Shown here in pieces: positions 1-8,154 of a DNA stretch of 64,000 bases. A model generated the notes under the pieces. It searched no databases, was not told the origin of the DNA, and saw only the letters and a program-made list of their open reading frames with translations. Origin of the DNA: JADCGM01 sp943370355 (GTDB taxonomy: Bacteria; Pseudomonadota; Alphaproteobacteria; Sphingomonadales; Sphingomonadaceae); contig CALRQP020000006.1 of assembly GCA_943370355.1 (NCBI GenBank), forward strand, positions 62,001-126,000, written 5' to 3'. Positions within the stretch are counted from its first letter, which is position 1, and each line of letters begins with the position of its first letter. The position numbers and the translations under genes were made by a program.

Positions 1-175
1 CCATTTTCGCGGCCAGCGCAATCGCGGCAATCGTGAACGCCACCTGCCGCCGCCGCTGTCCCCGGCCACGCACCGGGGCGGCAACGGCATCGCTGCGCCC
101 ACGCCACAGCCGGCCGAGCGGCCCGCCGACCGCGACTTCGCTGGCGCCGCCGCGCAGGATATTCCAGATGGACAT
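1..175 (-). CDS. TerB/DjlA-like protein, N-terminal fragment (runs off window start)
   Basis: An open frame read leftwards from ATG at 175 to the window edge gives about 58 residues. It begins MSIWNILRGG and includes a hydrophobic stretch VAFTIAAIALAAKM. That opening resembles the N-terminal part of TerB-type domains in DjlA-like co-chaperones of sphingomonads, where an IALAAKMAKADG-like helix starts the helical bundle. Only this piece is visible, so neither the J-domain nor the TerB core can be checked. The gene is divergent from the short-chain dehydrogenase that starts at 251. Confidence 0.5.
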   Translation of the reverse strand, partial: MSIWNILRGGASEVAVGGPLGRLWRGRSDAVAAPVRGRGQRRRQVAFTIAAIALAAKM

Positions 176-250
176 GAAAATCGTCTAACCTCGCAGCCGT
201 GAATAGGCGATGATGCCGCTCACGTCAGGTGCATTTTAGGAGAGCCAGCC

Positions 251-907
251 ATGCCGAGCGTCGCCATCATCGGAACCAGCCGCGGCATCGGCCGCGAATT
301 CGTGCGGCAATATCTGGCAGACGGCTGGCATGTGCATGCCTCGGTCCGGAAATCGGCAGATGCCGACGGGCTGGATGGCGCCCGTGTCCATATCGCCGAC
401 ACGACCGACGAGGCGTCGCTCAAGGCGATGGCCGATGCGATCGATCATGACCTTGATCTCGTCATCGCCAATGGTGCCCTCGGCTCGCGCGAGATGCGGC
501 TCGCTGATGTCGATACGGCGAAATGGCCCCAGATCATGGCCGTCAATTCGCTCGGGCCGCTGCTCGTGGCGCGTACGCTCGGCGCGAAGCTCAAGCGGCC
601 CGGCGGCACCTTCGTCGCGCTGACATCGCAGCTTGGTTCGATCGCCCAGAACAGCGGCGGCCTGTGGACCTATCGCATGTCGAAAGCGGCGCTCAACATG
701 GGCCTGTCGAACCTCGCGACCGAATGGAAGGCCGACGGGATTGCGGTTGCAGCGCTGCACCCCGGCTGGGTCAAGACCGACATGGGCGGCGAGAATGCGC
801 CCGTCGTCGTCGGCGACTCGGTGTCCGGCCTGCGCAAGGTGATCGCCGGCCTAAGCGGCCCCGGCCTCAGCTACCTCGACTATCAGGGCACCACGATCCC
901 CTGGTAG
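251..907 (+). CDS. Short-chain dehydrogenase/reductase (C-factor-like)
   Basis: Classical SDR of 218 residues, probably NAD(P)-dependent and cytosolic. Visible motifs are the dinucleotide-binding GTSRGIG at residues 8-14, the N of the AVNS element near residue 99, the catalytic Ser near 126, and YRMSK with Tyr141 and Lys145. After the active site comes HPGWVKTDMGG, typical of the CsgA/C-factor-like subgroup. The substrate cannot be told from sequence. The start is preceded by AGGAGAG. The gene is monocistronic and converges on rplQ across a symmetrical terminator hairpin. Confidence 0.85.
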   Translation: MPSVAIIGTSRGIGREFVRQYLADGWHVHASVRKSADADGLDGARVHIADTTDEASLKAMADAIDHDLDLVIANGALGSREMRLADVDTAKWPQIMAVNSLGPLLVARTLGAKLKRPGGTFVALTSQLGSIAQNSGGLWTYRMSKAALNMGLSNLATEWKADGIAVAALHPGWVKTDMGGENAPVVVGDSVSGLRKVIAGLSGPGLSYLDYQGTTIPW

Positions 908-911
908 CCGG

Positions 912-949
912 CCGAAAACGAAGCGGGCCGCCCTTCCGGACGGCCCGCT
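912..949 (-). terminator. Terminator after rplQ (probably bidirectional)
   Basis: A perfect 9-bp inverted repeat (AGCGGGCCG at 922-930, CGGCCCGCT at 941-949) lies between the convergent SDR gene and rplQ. On the minus strand it is followed by TCGTTTTCGG, which suits an intrinsic terminator for the alpha operon. On the plus strand the next bases (CCTTCATTC) are only moderately T-rich, so it may serve the SDR gene less strongly. Confidence 0.7.
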
Positions 950-970
950 CCTTCATTCAGTCCGGCGCGC

Positions 971-1396
971 TTACGCCGCGTCGGCGAAATCATCCTCGCG
1001 CGCTTCGACCGGGCCGCTGTCGAGACCCTTGGCGCTGACGTCGCGTTCGACGAACTCGACGACGGCCATCGCGGCATTGTCGGACAGGCGGAAGCCGGCC
1101 TTCAGCACGCGGACATAGCCGCCTTCACGGTCGGCGTAGCGCGCCGCGAGCACGTCGAACAGCTTCACCAGCTGCGTGTCATCACCCAGGCGCGCATGCG
1201 CGAGACGGCGGTTCGACAGGCCGCCCTTCTTGGCGAGCGTCACCAGCTTCTCGACATAGGGGCGAATTTCCTTCGCCTTCGGCAGCGTCGTGGTGATCTG
1301 CTCATGCTTGATCAGCGCCGCTGCCATGTTCTTGAACATGGCAAGGCGGTGGCTGGTCGTCCGGCCAAGCTTCCGGTGGGCATTACGATGGCGCAT
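971..1396 (-). CDS. rplQ: 50S ribosomal protein L17
   Basis: L17 of the large subunit, 141 residues. The start MRHRNAHRKLGRTTSHR and the segment FKNMAAALIKHEQITTTLPKAKE are diagnostic. It exceeds the E. coli protein by about 14 residues because of an acidic C-terminal tail. It is the last gene of the alpha operon, 76 bp downstream of rpoA, and is followed by a terminator hairpin. Confidence 0.98.
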   Translation of the reverse strand: MRHRNAHRKLGRTTSHRLAMFKNMAAALIKHEQITTTLPKAKEIRPYVEKLVTLAKKGGLSNRRLAHARLGDDTQLVKLFDVLAARYADREGGYVRVLKAGFRLSDNAAMAVVEFVERDVSAKGLDSGPVEAREDDFADAA

Positions 1397-1472
1397 TACT
1401 GTCTTCCTTGTTCGTCAGGCAGCCGTGTCAGGTACTGCCAGCCACGCCCGAAACGGGGGCGCCGTCCGTTAC

Positions 1473-2540
1473 TCAATATTCCTGTTCGAGCTTCTTCGCG
1501 AGGTCCTCGATATTCTCCGGCGGCCAGCCGGGGATATCCATACCGAGGCGCAGGCCCATGGCAGTCAGGACTTCCTTGATCTCGTTCAGGCTCTTGCGGC
1601 CGAAGTTCGGCGTCCGCAGCATCTCGGCTTCCGACTTCTGCACGAGGTCGCCGATGTAAATGATGTTGTCGTTCTTCAGGCAATTCGCCGAACGCACCGA
1701 CAGTTCGAGCTCGTCGACCTTCTTGAGCAGGAAGCGGTTGATCTGCGTGCCCGACGAATCCTCGACGGTGCCGCCCGGCATCGCAGCCGTGACGGTCGAC
1801 GGGGCATGGGTAACCTGCGGCTCGTCGAAGTTGACGAACAGCTGGAGCTGGTCCTGCAGGATGCGCGCCGCATAGGCGACGGCATCGTCCGGACTGATCG
1901 TGCCGTCGGTTTCGACGGTCATCGTCAGCTTGTCATAGTCGAGCTCCTGCCCGACGCGGGTGTTCTCGACCTTGTAGGCAACCTGACGCACCGGCGAGTA
2001 GAGCGCGTCGACCGGGATGAGGCCGATCGGCGCATCGACCGGGCGGTTGGCAGACGCCGGCACATAGCCTTTGCCCGTGTCCACGGTCAGTTCCATGTTG
2101 AGCGTCGCGCCCTCGTCGAGCGTGCAGATCACCAGCTCGGGGTTCAGAACCTCGATGTCGCCGGTCGTGGCGATCTGGCCTGCCGTGACTTCGCCGGGGC
2201 CGGTCGCGGTCAGCTGCAGGCGCTTCGAGCCGTCGCCCTGCATGCGGATCGCCGTCTGCTTGACGTTCAGCACGATGTCGGTGACGTCCTCGCGGACACC
2301 GGTCAGCGACGAAAACTCATGAAGGACGCCGTCGATCTTGATCGCGGTGACCGCTGCGCCCTGCAAGGACGACAGCAGCACCCGCCGCAGGCTGTTGCCG
2401 AGCGTCAGGCCGAACCCGCGCTCGAGCGGTTCGGCGACGAAGGTCGCCTTGCGCTTGCCGTCGCCGCCCGGACGCACGTCCAGCTGGTTCGGCTTCTTCA
2501 GTTCCTGCCAGTTCTTCGCAATGACTGCCACTATGCTCAT
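1473..2540 (-). CDS. rpoA: DNA-directed RNA polymerase subunit alpha
   Basis: Alpha subunit of RNA polymerase, 355 residues. The N-terminal dimerisation and assembly domain includes KATFVAEPLERGFGLTLGNS and LRRVLLSSLQGAAVTAI. The C-terminal domain includes RSANCLKNDNIIYIGDLVQK and FGRKSLNEIKEVL, the helix-hairpin-helix surface that contacts UP elements and activators. It lies between rpsK and rplQ in the alpha operon, as in most proteobacteria. The length is slightly above E. coli (329), with the usual alphaproteobacterial C-terminal tail. Confidence 0.98.
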   Translation of the reverse strand: MSIVAVIAKNWQELKKPNQLDVRPGGDGKRKATFVAEPLERGFGLTLGNSLRRVLLSSLQGAAVTAIKIDGVLHEFSSLTGVREDVTDIVLNVKQTAIRMQGDGSKRLQLTATGPGEVTAGQIATTGDIEVLNPELVICTLDEGATLNMELTVDTGKGYVPASANRPVDAPIGLIPVDALYSPVRQVAYKVENTRVGQELDYDKLTMTVETDGTISPDDAVAYAARILQDQLQLFVNFDEPQVTHAPSTVTAAMPGGTVEDSSGTQINRFLLKKVDELELSVRSANCLKNDNIIYIGDLVQKSEAEMLRTPNFGRKSLNEIKEVLTAMGLRLGMDIPGWPPENIEDLAKKLEQEY

Positions 2541-2611
2541 CCTTGGCTTTGTCAGACGCTGCCGGGGTGCGGCGCTGTCCGATGGATCGAATTACGCGAA
2601 ACGGTTCCGGA

Positions 2612-3001
2612 TCAGACCCGGCGACGCTTCGGTGGCCGCACGCCGTTGTGCGGAATCGAGGTCACGTCGCGGATCGCGGTGATCTGGAAGCCGACAGCCT
2701 GCAGCGCGCGAAGCGCCGACTCACGGCCCGAGCCCGGACCCTTGACCTCGACCTCGAGCGTCCGGACGCCATGTTCGGCGGCCTTCTTGCCCGCGTCCTC
2801 GGCAGCCATCTGGGCGGCGTAGGGAGTCGACTTGCGGCTGCCCTTGAAGCCCATGGTGCCAGCCGACGACCAGGAAATCGCATTTCCCTGCGCGTCGGTG
2901 ATCGTGATCATCGTGTTGTTGAACGACGCATTCACATGCGCAACGCCCGACGTGATGTTCTTGCGCTCGCGCCGTTTGATGCGAGCCGGTTCCCGTGCCA
3001 T
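2612..3001 (-). CDS. rpsK: 30S ribosomal protein S11
   Basis: S11 of the small-subunit platform, 129 residues, ending in the characteristic SIPHNGVRPPKRRRV. The core HVNASFNNTMITITDAQGN is typical. It sits between rpsM and rpoA in the alpha operon. Confidence 0.98.
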   Translation of the reverse strand: MAREPARIKRRERKNITSGVAHVNASFNNTMITITDAQGNAISWSSAGTMGFKGSRKSTPYAAQMAAEDAGKKAAEHGVRTLEVEVKGPGSGRESALRALQAVGFQITAIRDVTSIPHNGVRPPKRRRV

Positions 3002-3061
3002 CGTTTTCGTCCTTACCCTGTCAATCGCGAACAGGCACCGCAGGCGGCGCCGCTCAGCGCC

Positions 3062-3430
3062 TTATTTCTTCTTGCCGGCGATCGGCTTGGCCTTGCCCTT
3101 ACGGGTGCGCGCATTGGTGTGCGTGCGCTGGCCGCGAACCGGAAGACCGCGCCGGTGGCGCAGACCGCGGTAGCAAGCGAGGTCCATGAGCCGCTTGATG
3201 TTCATCGCAACGGTCCGGCGCAGGTCGCCCTCCACCGAATAGTCGCGATCGATGATCTCGCGGATCTGGACGACTTCTTGGTCGGTCAGGTCCTGGACGC
3301 GACGATCGACGGGGAAGCCCATTTTCTGGGTGATTTCCTTCGCCTTGGTGCGGCCGATGCCGTGAATATAGGTAAGGGCGATCTCGACGCGCTTGTTGGT
3401 CGGGATGTTGACGCCCGCGATACGTGCCAC
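3062..3430 (-). CDS. rpsM: 30S ribosomal protein S13
   Basis: S13 of the small-subunit head, 122 residues. It has MARIAGVNIPTNKRVEIAL at the start and RGLRHRRGLPVRGQRTHTNA near the end. The start codon is GTG, with AGGAG seven bases upstream. It is the first gene of the alpha operon and has its own consensus promoter at 3546-3574, so the secreted SRPBCC gene just upstream need not be co-transcribed with it. Confidence 0.97.
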   Translation of the reverse strand: MARIAGVNIPTNKRVEIALTYIHGIGRTKAKEITQKMGFPVDRRVQDLTDQEVVQIREIIDRDYSVEGDLRRTVAMNIKRLMDLACYRGLRHRRGLPVRGQRTHTNARTRKGKAKPIAGKKK

Positions 3431-3545
3431 AAATAATCTCCTGCTCCACAGGGGGTCTTGGGCAAACCCCCCATCTCGGCGCTTTGCGTCGCGGGCGCGC
3501 CAAAGGCGGCTCGTGACTGAGGTTTCCGGTGAATCGGAAAGCGGG

Positions 3546-3574
3546 TAGCTATGCGCGGGTTAACCCAATGTCAA
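3546..3574 (-). promoter_or_regulatory. Sigma-70-type promoter for rpsM-rpsK-rpoA-rplQ
   Basis: On the minus strand, TTGACA (3574-3569) and TAGCTA (3551-3546) are separated by exactly 17 bp. Transcription would start near 3539, giving a leader of about 110 nt before the rpsM GTG. The spacer contains the 10-bp palindrome GGGTTAACCC (3557-3566), which could be a protein-binding site inside the promoter. The leader also has a G-run/C-run hairpin near 3440-3465. Confidence 0.7.
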
Positions 3575-3608
3575 GGGCCGCGCGGCGGCTTTTCCTATCG
3601 GCTTGGCG

Positions 3609-4139
3609 TTACTTCGCCGGATCGGGCGATCCCGTCTCAACATAGCGCTTGAGCCGCGCCAGCGCGCCGTTCATCACGCCATCGACGGCGGGGGCCATGA
3701 CTTCAGAACCGGCACGCAGGAATCCGCCGACGACATAGCTCTGCGTCACCCGCGTGCCCGTGCCTTCGGGCTTCAGCGTCCAGGTCAGCGCCCCGTCCAC
3801 ACCTTCGCCCTGCAGCGGCCCCAGCCCGCCGCGCACGACGATCTGCCGCCCCGGCAGCACCCGCACCACGCGCATATGCTCGACCGATCCGCCGGGCGGC
3901 ACCGTCTCGCACCAGCAGCCGCCGGCGCGGACGTCCATGCTCATGTTCGCGGCCTTACCCGAATAGCTGTGCGCCGGGTCCCACCACTGCGCCACTGACC
4001 CGATCGCCGCGAACAGCTTCTCGGGCTGTGCGGCAATAACGGCTGTCGATTCGAGCGCAAAACCGTGCGGCGCGACCTTGACGACCTCGGCCGTTGCGGG
4101 CGCAGCGAGCAGCACTGCCGCTACCAATAAAGGTCTCAT
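3609..4139 (-). CDS. Secreted SRPBCC-fold protein (polyketide cyclase/START-like)
   Basis: A protein of 176 residues with a cleavable signal peptide (MRPLLVAAVLLAAPATAEV) and an SRPBCC-type fold. The recognisable pieces are AVIAAQPEKLFAAIGSVAQW near the mature N-terminus and GTRVTQSYVVGGF in the later strand region. Such proteins bind hydrophobic ligands; the ligand here is unknown. I prefer ATG at 4139 because GGAG lies six bases upstream; the ATG at 4145 abuts that GGAG. It sits between adk and rpsM on the same strand, an unusual place for a secreted non-ribosomal protein. Confidence 0.8.
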   Translation of the reverse strand: MRPLLVAAVLLAAPATAEVVKVAPHGFALESTAVIAAQPEKLFAAIGSVAQWWDPAHSYSGKAANMSMDVRAGGCWCETVPPGGSVEHMRVVRVLPGRQIVVRGGLGPLQGEGVDGALTWTLKPEGTGTRVTQSYVVGGFLRAGSEVMAPAVDGVMNGALARLKRYVETGSPDPAK

Positions 4140-4190
4140 GTCCATCTCCGGTCTGTCGATGTTCTCAACGCAACCGGAACGCAGATTGGA

Positions 4191-4838
4191 TCAGTCGAGG
4201 ATCGCCGCGATCGCGTCATGGACCTCGTCCATCGACGCCATGCCGTCGACGCGGCTGACCATGCCGCGCGCGTCATAATAAGGCAGGATCGGCGCGGTCT
4301 TGGCGCGATATTCTTCCATGCGCGTCCGCACCGTCTCGGCATTGTCGTCGGGGCGGCGCTTGAACTCATGATGCCCGCACACGTCGCAGGTGCCCTCGAC
4401 TTTCGGCAGCTTGTAACGGTCGTGGTAATTCTCGCCGCAATTTGCGCAGCTGAATCGCCCGACGATACGGTCGATCAGCGCCGCCTCATCGACACCGAGC
4501 TCGATGACCTGATCCAGCTCGAACTTGCGCGCCTTGAGCAGCCCGTCGAGCGCCTCGGCCTGCGCCTGTGTCCGCGGATAGCCGTCGAAGATGAAGCCCG
4601 GATGGTCGGCGGCAACATTCAGCTTGTCATCAATGAGCGCGTTGACGATCTCATCGGACACCAGCTCCCCGGCATCCATGACCGCCTTGGCCTTGAGCCC
4701 GACCTCGGTCCCCACCTTGATCGCTGCGCGCAGCATGTCGCCCGTGGAAAGCTGGACCATGCCGCGTTCGGCCATGAGCCGCTGCGCCTGGGTTCCCTTG
4801 CCCGCGCCCGGAGGCCCGAGCAGGATGATGATTTTCAA
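4191..4838 (-). CDS. adk: Adenylate kinase
   Basis: Adenylate kinase of 215 residues, interconverting ATP + AMP and 2 ADP in the cytosol. The P-loop GPPGAGKGT is at residues 8-16 and the AMP-binding GFIFDGYPRT at about 81-90. The LID domain is the long form with four cysteines (131, 134, 151, 154) placed to bind a structural zinc. The start overlaps the secY stop by 4 bp, so translation is probably coupled. Confidence 0.97.
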   Translation of the reverse strand: MKIIILLGPPGAGKGTQAQRLMAERGMVQLSTGDMLRAAIKVGTEVGLKAKAVMDAGELVSDEIVNALIDDKLNVAADHPGFIFDGYPRTQAQAEALDGLLKARKFELDQVIELGVDEAALIDRIVGRFSCANCGENYHDRYKLPKVEGTCDVCGHHEFKRRPDDNAETVRTRMEEYRAKTAPILPYYDARGMVSRVDGMASMDEVHDAIAAILD

Positions 4839-6184
4839 CGACGCCCCCCGCGCAGCTTCGACCGCTTTATGAGCCCCTCATATTGATGTGCGATGAGGTG
4901 GCTCTGGATTTGGCTTACCGTGTCCATCGTGACGTTGACCACGATCAACAGCGAGGTGCCGCCGAAATAGAAGGGCACCTTCAGCTGCGCGATCAGAAAT
5001 TCCGGCAGCAGACAGATCAGCACCAGATAGCCCGCACCGATCACGGTGATGCGCGTCAGCACATAATCGAGATATTCGGACGTCCGCGTGCCGGGCCGGA
5101 TGCCGGGAATGAACCCGCCATGCTTCTTGAGATTTTCGGCGGTCTCTTCCGGATTGAACACCACGGCGGTGTAGAAGAAGGAGAAGAAGATGATGCCGGC
5201 CGCATAGAGCGCCATATAGAGCGGCGCGCCGTGTTGGAGCAGCGTTGTGACGGTGATCAGCCAGTCCGGCCCCTGCCCCTGGCCCGCGAACTGCGCGACG
5301 GTGAGCGGCATCAGCAGCAGCGACGAAGCGAAAATTGGCGCGATGACGCCCGAGGTGTTGAGCTTCAACGGCAGATGGCTCGACTCGCCCTGGCTGACAC
5401 GGTTACCCACCTGTCGCTTCGGATATTGGATCAGGATGCGACGCTGGGCGCGCTCCATGAAGCAGATGAAGCCGATGACGCCGAGCGCGACCGCGATGAC
5501 GACGAGGATGAACACCGGCGACATCGCGCCGGTGCGGCCCTGTTCGAACAGCCCGCCGATTGCCTGCGGCAGGCGCGCGACGATACCGGCCATGATGATC
5601 AGCGAGATGCCGTTGCCGATGCCGCGGCTGGTGATCTGCTCGCCGAGCCACATCAGGAACAGCGTGCCGCCGACCAGCGTGATGACTGTGGTGATGCGGA
5701 AGAAGAAGCCCGGATCGATGACGGCGCTGACGCCCTGCCCGGCACCCCAGCCCTCAAGGCCGACCGCGATACCATAGCCCTGAATCGCCGTCAGCAGCAC
5801 GGTGCCGTAGCGCGTATATTGGTTGAGCTTCTTGCGCCCGCTCTCGCCTTCTTTCTTCAGCGCCATCAGCGACGGCACGAGGCTGGTCATCAGCTGGATG
5901 ATAATCGAGCTGGTGATGTAAGGCATGATGTTCAGCGCGACGATCGACATGCGCTGCAGCGCGCCGCCCGAGAACATGTTGACGAAGTCGAGCACGCCGC
6001 CCTGGGTGCGGTCGAACAGCGCTGCGAGCGCATTCGGGTCGATGCCCGGCAGCGGCACGAAGGTCACGAGGCGATAGACGATCAACGCGCCCAGCGTGAA
6101 CCACAGGCGCTTCTTAAGCTCCGTCGCCTTGGAGAAGTTTGCGAAGCTGATATTCGCAGCAAGCTGTTCGGCAGCTGACGCCAT
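4835..6184 (-). CDS. secY: Preprotein translocase subunit SecY
   Basis: The Sec channel subunit, about 449 residues with ten membrane helices. The plug-region segment TFVPLPGIDPNALAALFD and the cytosolic loop RILIQYPKRQVGNRVSQGES are diagnostic. I place the start at ATG 6184 (MASAAEQLAANIS). A GTG four codons earlier at 6196 is in frame but less convincing. Adk follows with a 4-bp overlap. A terminator-like hairpin separates rplO from secY, so secY may need read-through or its own promoter. Confidence 0.97.
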   Translation of the reverse strand: MASAAEQLAANISFANFSKATELKKRLWFTLGALIVYRLVTFVPLPGIDPNALAALFDRTQGGVLDFVNMFSGGALQRMSIVALNIMPYITSSIIIQLMTSLVPSLMALKKEGESGRKKLNQYTRYGTVLLTAIQGYGIAVGLEGWGAGQGVSAVIDPGFFFRITTVITLVGGTLFLMWLGEQITSRGIGNGISLIIMAGIVARLPQAIGGLFEQGRTGAMSPVFILVVIAVALGVIGFICFMERAQRRILIQYPKRQVGNRVSQGESSHLPLKLNTSGVIAPIFASSLLLMPLTVAQFAGQGQGPDWLITVTTLLQHGAPLYMALYAAGIIFFSFFYTAVVFNPEETAENLKKHGGFIPGIRPGTRTSEYLDYVLTRITVIGAGYLVLICLLPEFLIAQLKVPFYFGGTSLLIVVNVTMDTVSQIQSHLIAHQYEGLIKRSKLRGGRR

Positions 6185-6260
6185 ATTCAATCCCACCCAC
6201 TCAGCCCGAACATGGGCGCGATGGCTAGATAGGCATGGACGCCGCTCTACGCCATGCCGA

Positions 6261-6299
6261 AACGCAAAATCGGCCCGCGCAGGTCACCCGCGCGGGCCG
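6261..6299 (-). terminator. Terminator-like hairpin between rplO and secY
   Basis: A perfect 10-bp inverted repeat (CGGCCCGCGC at 6271-6280, GCGCGGGCCG at 6290-6299) is followed on the minus strand by ATTTTGCGTT. It looks like an intrinsic terminator or attenuator that would lower expression of secY and adk relative to the ribosomal genes. Confidence 0.6.
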
Positions 6300-6306
6300 G
6301 AGAGAC

Positions 6307-6849
6307 TTATTTCTTGGCAGCCTTGGCCTTGGCCGCGCGCGCCTCAGCACGGGCAGCCTTGGCTTCGTCCTTGCTCAGCGGCTCCGGCTTCGGTGCCGGG
6401 AGCTCGACCGACCCGCCAGCCTTTTCGACCGCGTCGATCGCCGACTTGGAGGCGCCTGCCACCTTGAGCGTCAGCTTGGCGGTCAGTTCGCCCTTGCCGA
6501 GCAGACGGACGCCGTCCTTCGCCTTGGCGACGACACCGGCAGCGACCAGCGCAGTCACGTCGATCAGGCCGCTCGCATCGAGCTTCTTCTCATCGATCGC
6601 ATGCTGGAGCGTTCCGAGGTTCACCACGGAATAGTCCTTGCGGAAGATGTTGTTGAAGCCGCGCTTCGGCAGCCGCATGTGCAGCGGCATCTGGCCGCCT
6701 TCGAACCCGGCGATCGACACGCCCGAACGGCTCTTCTGGCCCTTCTGGCCGCGCCCGGCGGTCTTGCCCTTGCCGGAGCCGATGCCCCGGCCGACACGCA
6801 TGCGCCGCTTGTGGGCGCCTTCGTTGTCGCGAATGTCGTTCAATTTCAT
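6307..6849 (-). CDS. rplO: 50S ribosomal protein L15
   Basis: L15, 180 residues. MKLNDIRDNEGAHKRRMRVG and GRGQKGQKSRSG at the N-terminus and the KGELTAKLTLKVAGAS region identify it. Compared with E. coli (144) it carries a C-terminal extension rich in Ala, Lys and Arg (roughly residues 153-180). This is common in sphingomonad ribosomal proteins and probably disordered. Confidence 0.98.
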   Translation of the reverse strand: MKLNDIRDNEGAHKRRMRVGRGIGSGKGKTAGRGQKGQKSRSGVSIAGFEGGQMPLHMRLPKRGFNNIFRKDYSVVNLGTLQHAIDEKKLDASGLIDVTALVAAGVVAKAKDGVRLLGKGELTAKLTLKVAGASKSAIDAVEKAGGSVELPAPKPEPLSKDEAKAARAEARAAKAKAAKK

Positions 6850-6891
6850 TGTCGTACTCGCTTTCGCTTGTTGCGCACGGGTCGGGGAAGC

Positions 6892-7071
6892 TTACGCGCC
6901 CTCGACCTTCACCATGTGGCTGACCTTGCGGATCATGCCACGCACGGCCGGAGTGTCCTCCAGCTCGCGCGTCTTGTGCATCTTGTTCAGCCCGAGACCA
7001 ACGAGCGTCGCGCGCTGGTCCTGGGTGCGACGGATCGGCGATCCGGTCTGCGTGATTTTGATCGTTGCCAT
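6892..7071 (-). CDS. rpmD: 50S ribosomal protein L30
   Basis: L30, 59 residues. It begins MATIKITQTGSPIRRTQDQR and contains LVGLGLNKMHKTRELED, the usual L30 core. It lies between rpsE and rplO, its conserved place in the spc operon, 10 bp after the rpsE stop. Confidence 0.96.
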   Translation of the reverse strand: MATIKITQTGSPIRRTQDQRATLVGLGLNKMHKTRELEDTPAVRGMIRKVSHMVKVEGA

Positions 7072-7081
7072 GGCTTTATCC

Positions 7082-7795
7082 TCAGACGGCCGCTTCGGCC
7101 TCGGCTTCGGCAGCCGCGCCCTTCACGTCTCCGCGACGGCCGACCAGGTCGGCGATCTTCTTGCCGCGACGCTGCGCCACCGACTTCGGCGACGTCTGCG
7201 AGGTCAGCGCTTCGAAGGTAGCGCGGATCATGTTGTACGGATTGTTCGTGCCGACCGACTTGGTCACCACATCGGCGACACCGAGCGATTCGAAGATCGC
7301 GCGCATCGGACCGCCGGCGATGATGCCGGTGCCCTGCGGTGCCGAACGGACATGCACCTTGCCCGCTCCGAAATGCCCATAGGCATCGTGATGCAGCGTG
7401 CGGCCGTCGCGCAGCGGAACGCGGACCATCGCCTTCTTGGCGGCAGCGGTGCCCTTGGAGATCGCCTCAGGAACCTCGCGGGCCTTGCCCTTGCCGAAGC
7501 CGACACGGCCCTTGCCGTCGCCGACGACGACGAGTGCTGCAAAGCCGAAGCGCTTGCCGCCCTTCACCGTCTTCGAGACGCGGTTGATGTGCACGAGCTT
7601 CTCGATGAGCTCATTGCCCTGCTCGTCGGTCGCGCCCTGGCGCTGGCCGTCGCGACGGCCGCCACGGTTGCGGTCGCCGCCGGGACCACGGCCTGCGCCG
7701 CCGCCCGGGCCTGCACGGCCACGTCCGCCACGCGGGCTGCGCGGTGCGTCGCCGCCGGGTGCGGCCTCAGCCGAAGGAATGTTGTCGTCAGCCAT
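7082..7795 (-). CDS. rpsE: 30S ribosomal protein S5 with RGG-rich N-terminal extension
   Basis: S5, 237 residues. The conserved domain starts near residue 60 (NELIEKLVHINRVSKTVKGG) and includes RFGFAALVVVGDGKGRVGFG. The first 55 or so residues form a Gly/Arg/Pro-rich, low-complexity extension absent from E. coli S5 (167). Such tails occur in sphingomonads and are likely disordered. The start abuts the rplR stop. Confidence 0.97.
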   Translation of the reverse strand: MADDNIPSAEAAPGGDAPRSPRGGRGRAGPGGGAGRGPGGDRNRGGRRDGQRQGATDEQGNELIEKLVHINRVSKTVKGGKRFGFAALVVVGDGKGRVGFGKGKAREVPEAISKGTAAAKKAMVRVPLRDGRTLHHDAYGHFGAGKVHVRSAPQGTGIIAGGPMRAIFESLGVADVVTKSVGTNNPYNMIRATFEALTSQTSPKSVAQRRGKKIADLVGRRGDVKGAAAEAEAEAAV

Positions 7796-8152
7796 TTAGA
7801 ACTCCAATCCGGCTTCGCGCGCGGCTTCCGCCAGCGCCTTGACGCGTCCGTGGAACAGGAAGCCGCCACGGTCGAACACGACCGTGCTGACGCCTGCGGC
7901 CTTGGCGCGCTCCGCCAGCCGCTTGCCGACATCGCCGGCTGCCGCCTTGGTGGCACCCGCCGACCCACGCACGTCCTTTTCCAGCGTCGAAGCCGATGCG
8001 AGCGTCTGCCCGGCGGCGTCGTCGATGATCTGTGCATAGATATGCTGCGAGGAACGATGCACCGACAGGCGCGGCCGTCCGCCCGCATTCTTGCGGAGCG
8101 AGGTGCGCACGCGCTGGCGGCGGCGTTCGAACAGGGAAAGATTTTTCGCCAT
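7796..8152 (-). CDS. rplR: 50S ribosomal protein L18
   Basis: L18, a 5S rRNA-binding protein, 118 residues. It has the RRRQRVRTSLRKNAGGRPRL N-terminus and RPRLSVHRSSQHIYAQIIDD. The end VFDRGGFLFHGRVKALAEAA is typical. It lies between rplF and rpsE with almost no spacing. Confidence 0.98.
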   Translation of the reverse strand: MAKNLSLFERRRQRVRTSLRKNAGGRPRLSVHRSSQHIYAQIIDDAAGQTLASASTLEKDVRGSAGATKAAAGDVGKRLAERAKAAGVSTVVFDRGGFLFHGRVKALAEAAREAGLEF

Positions 8153-8154
8153 GG

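Noticed and set aside
4883..6178. 431-residue frame opposite secY
   Set aside because: Charged, repetitive antisense translation; secY is unambiguous.
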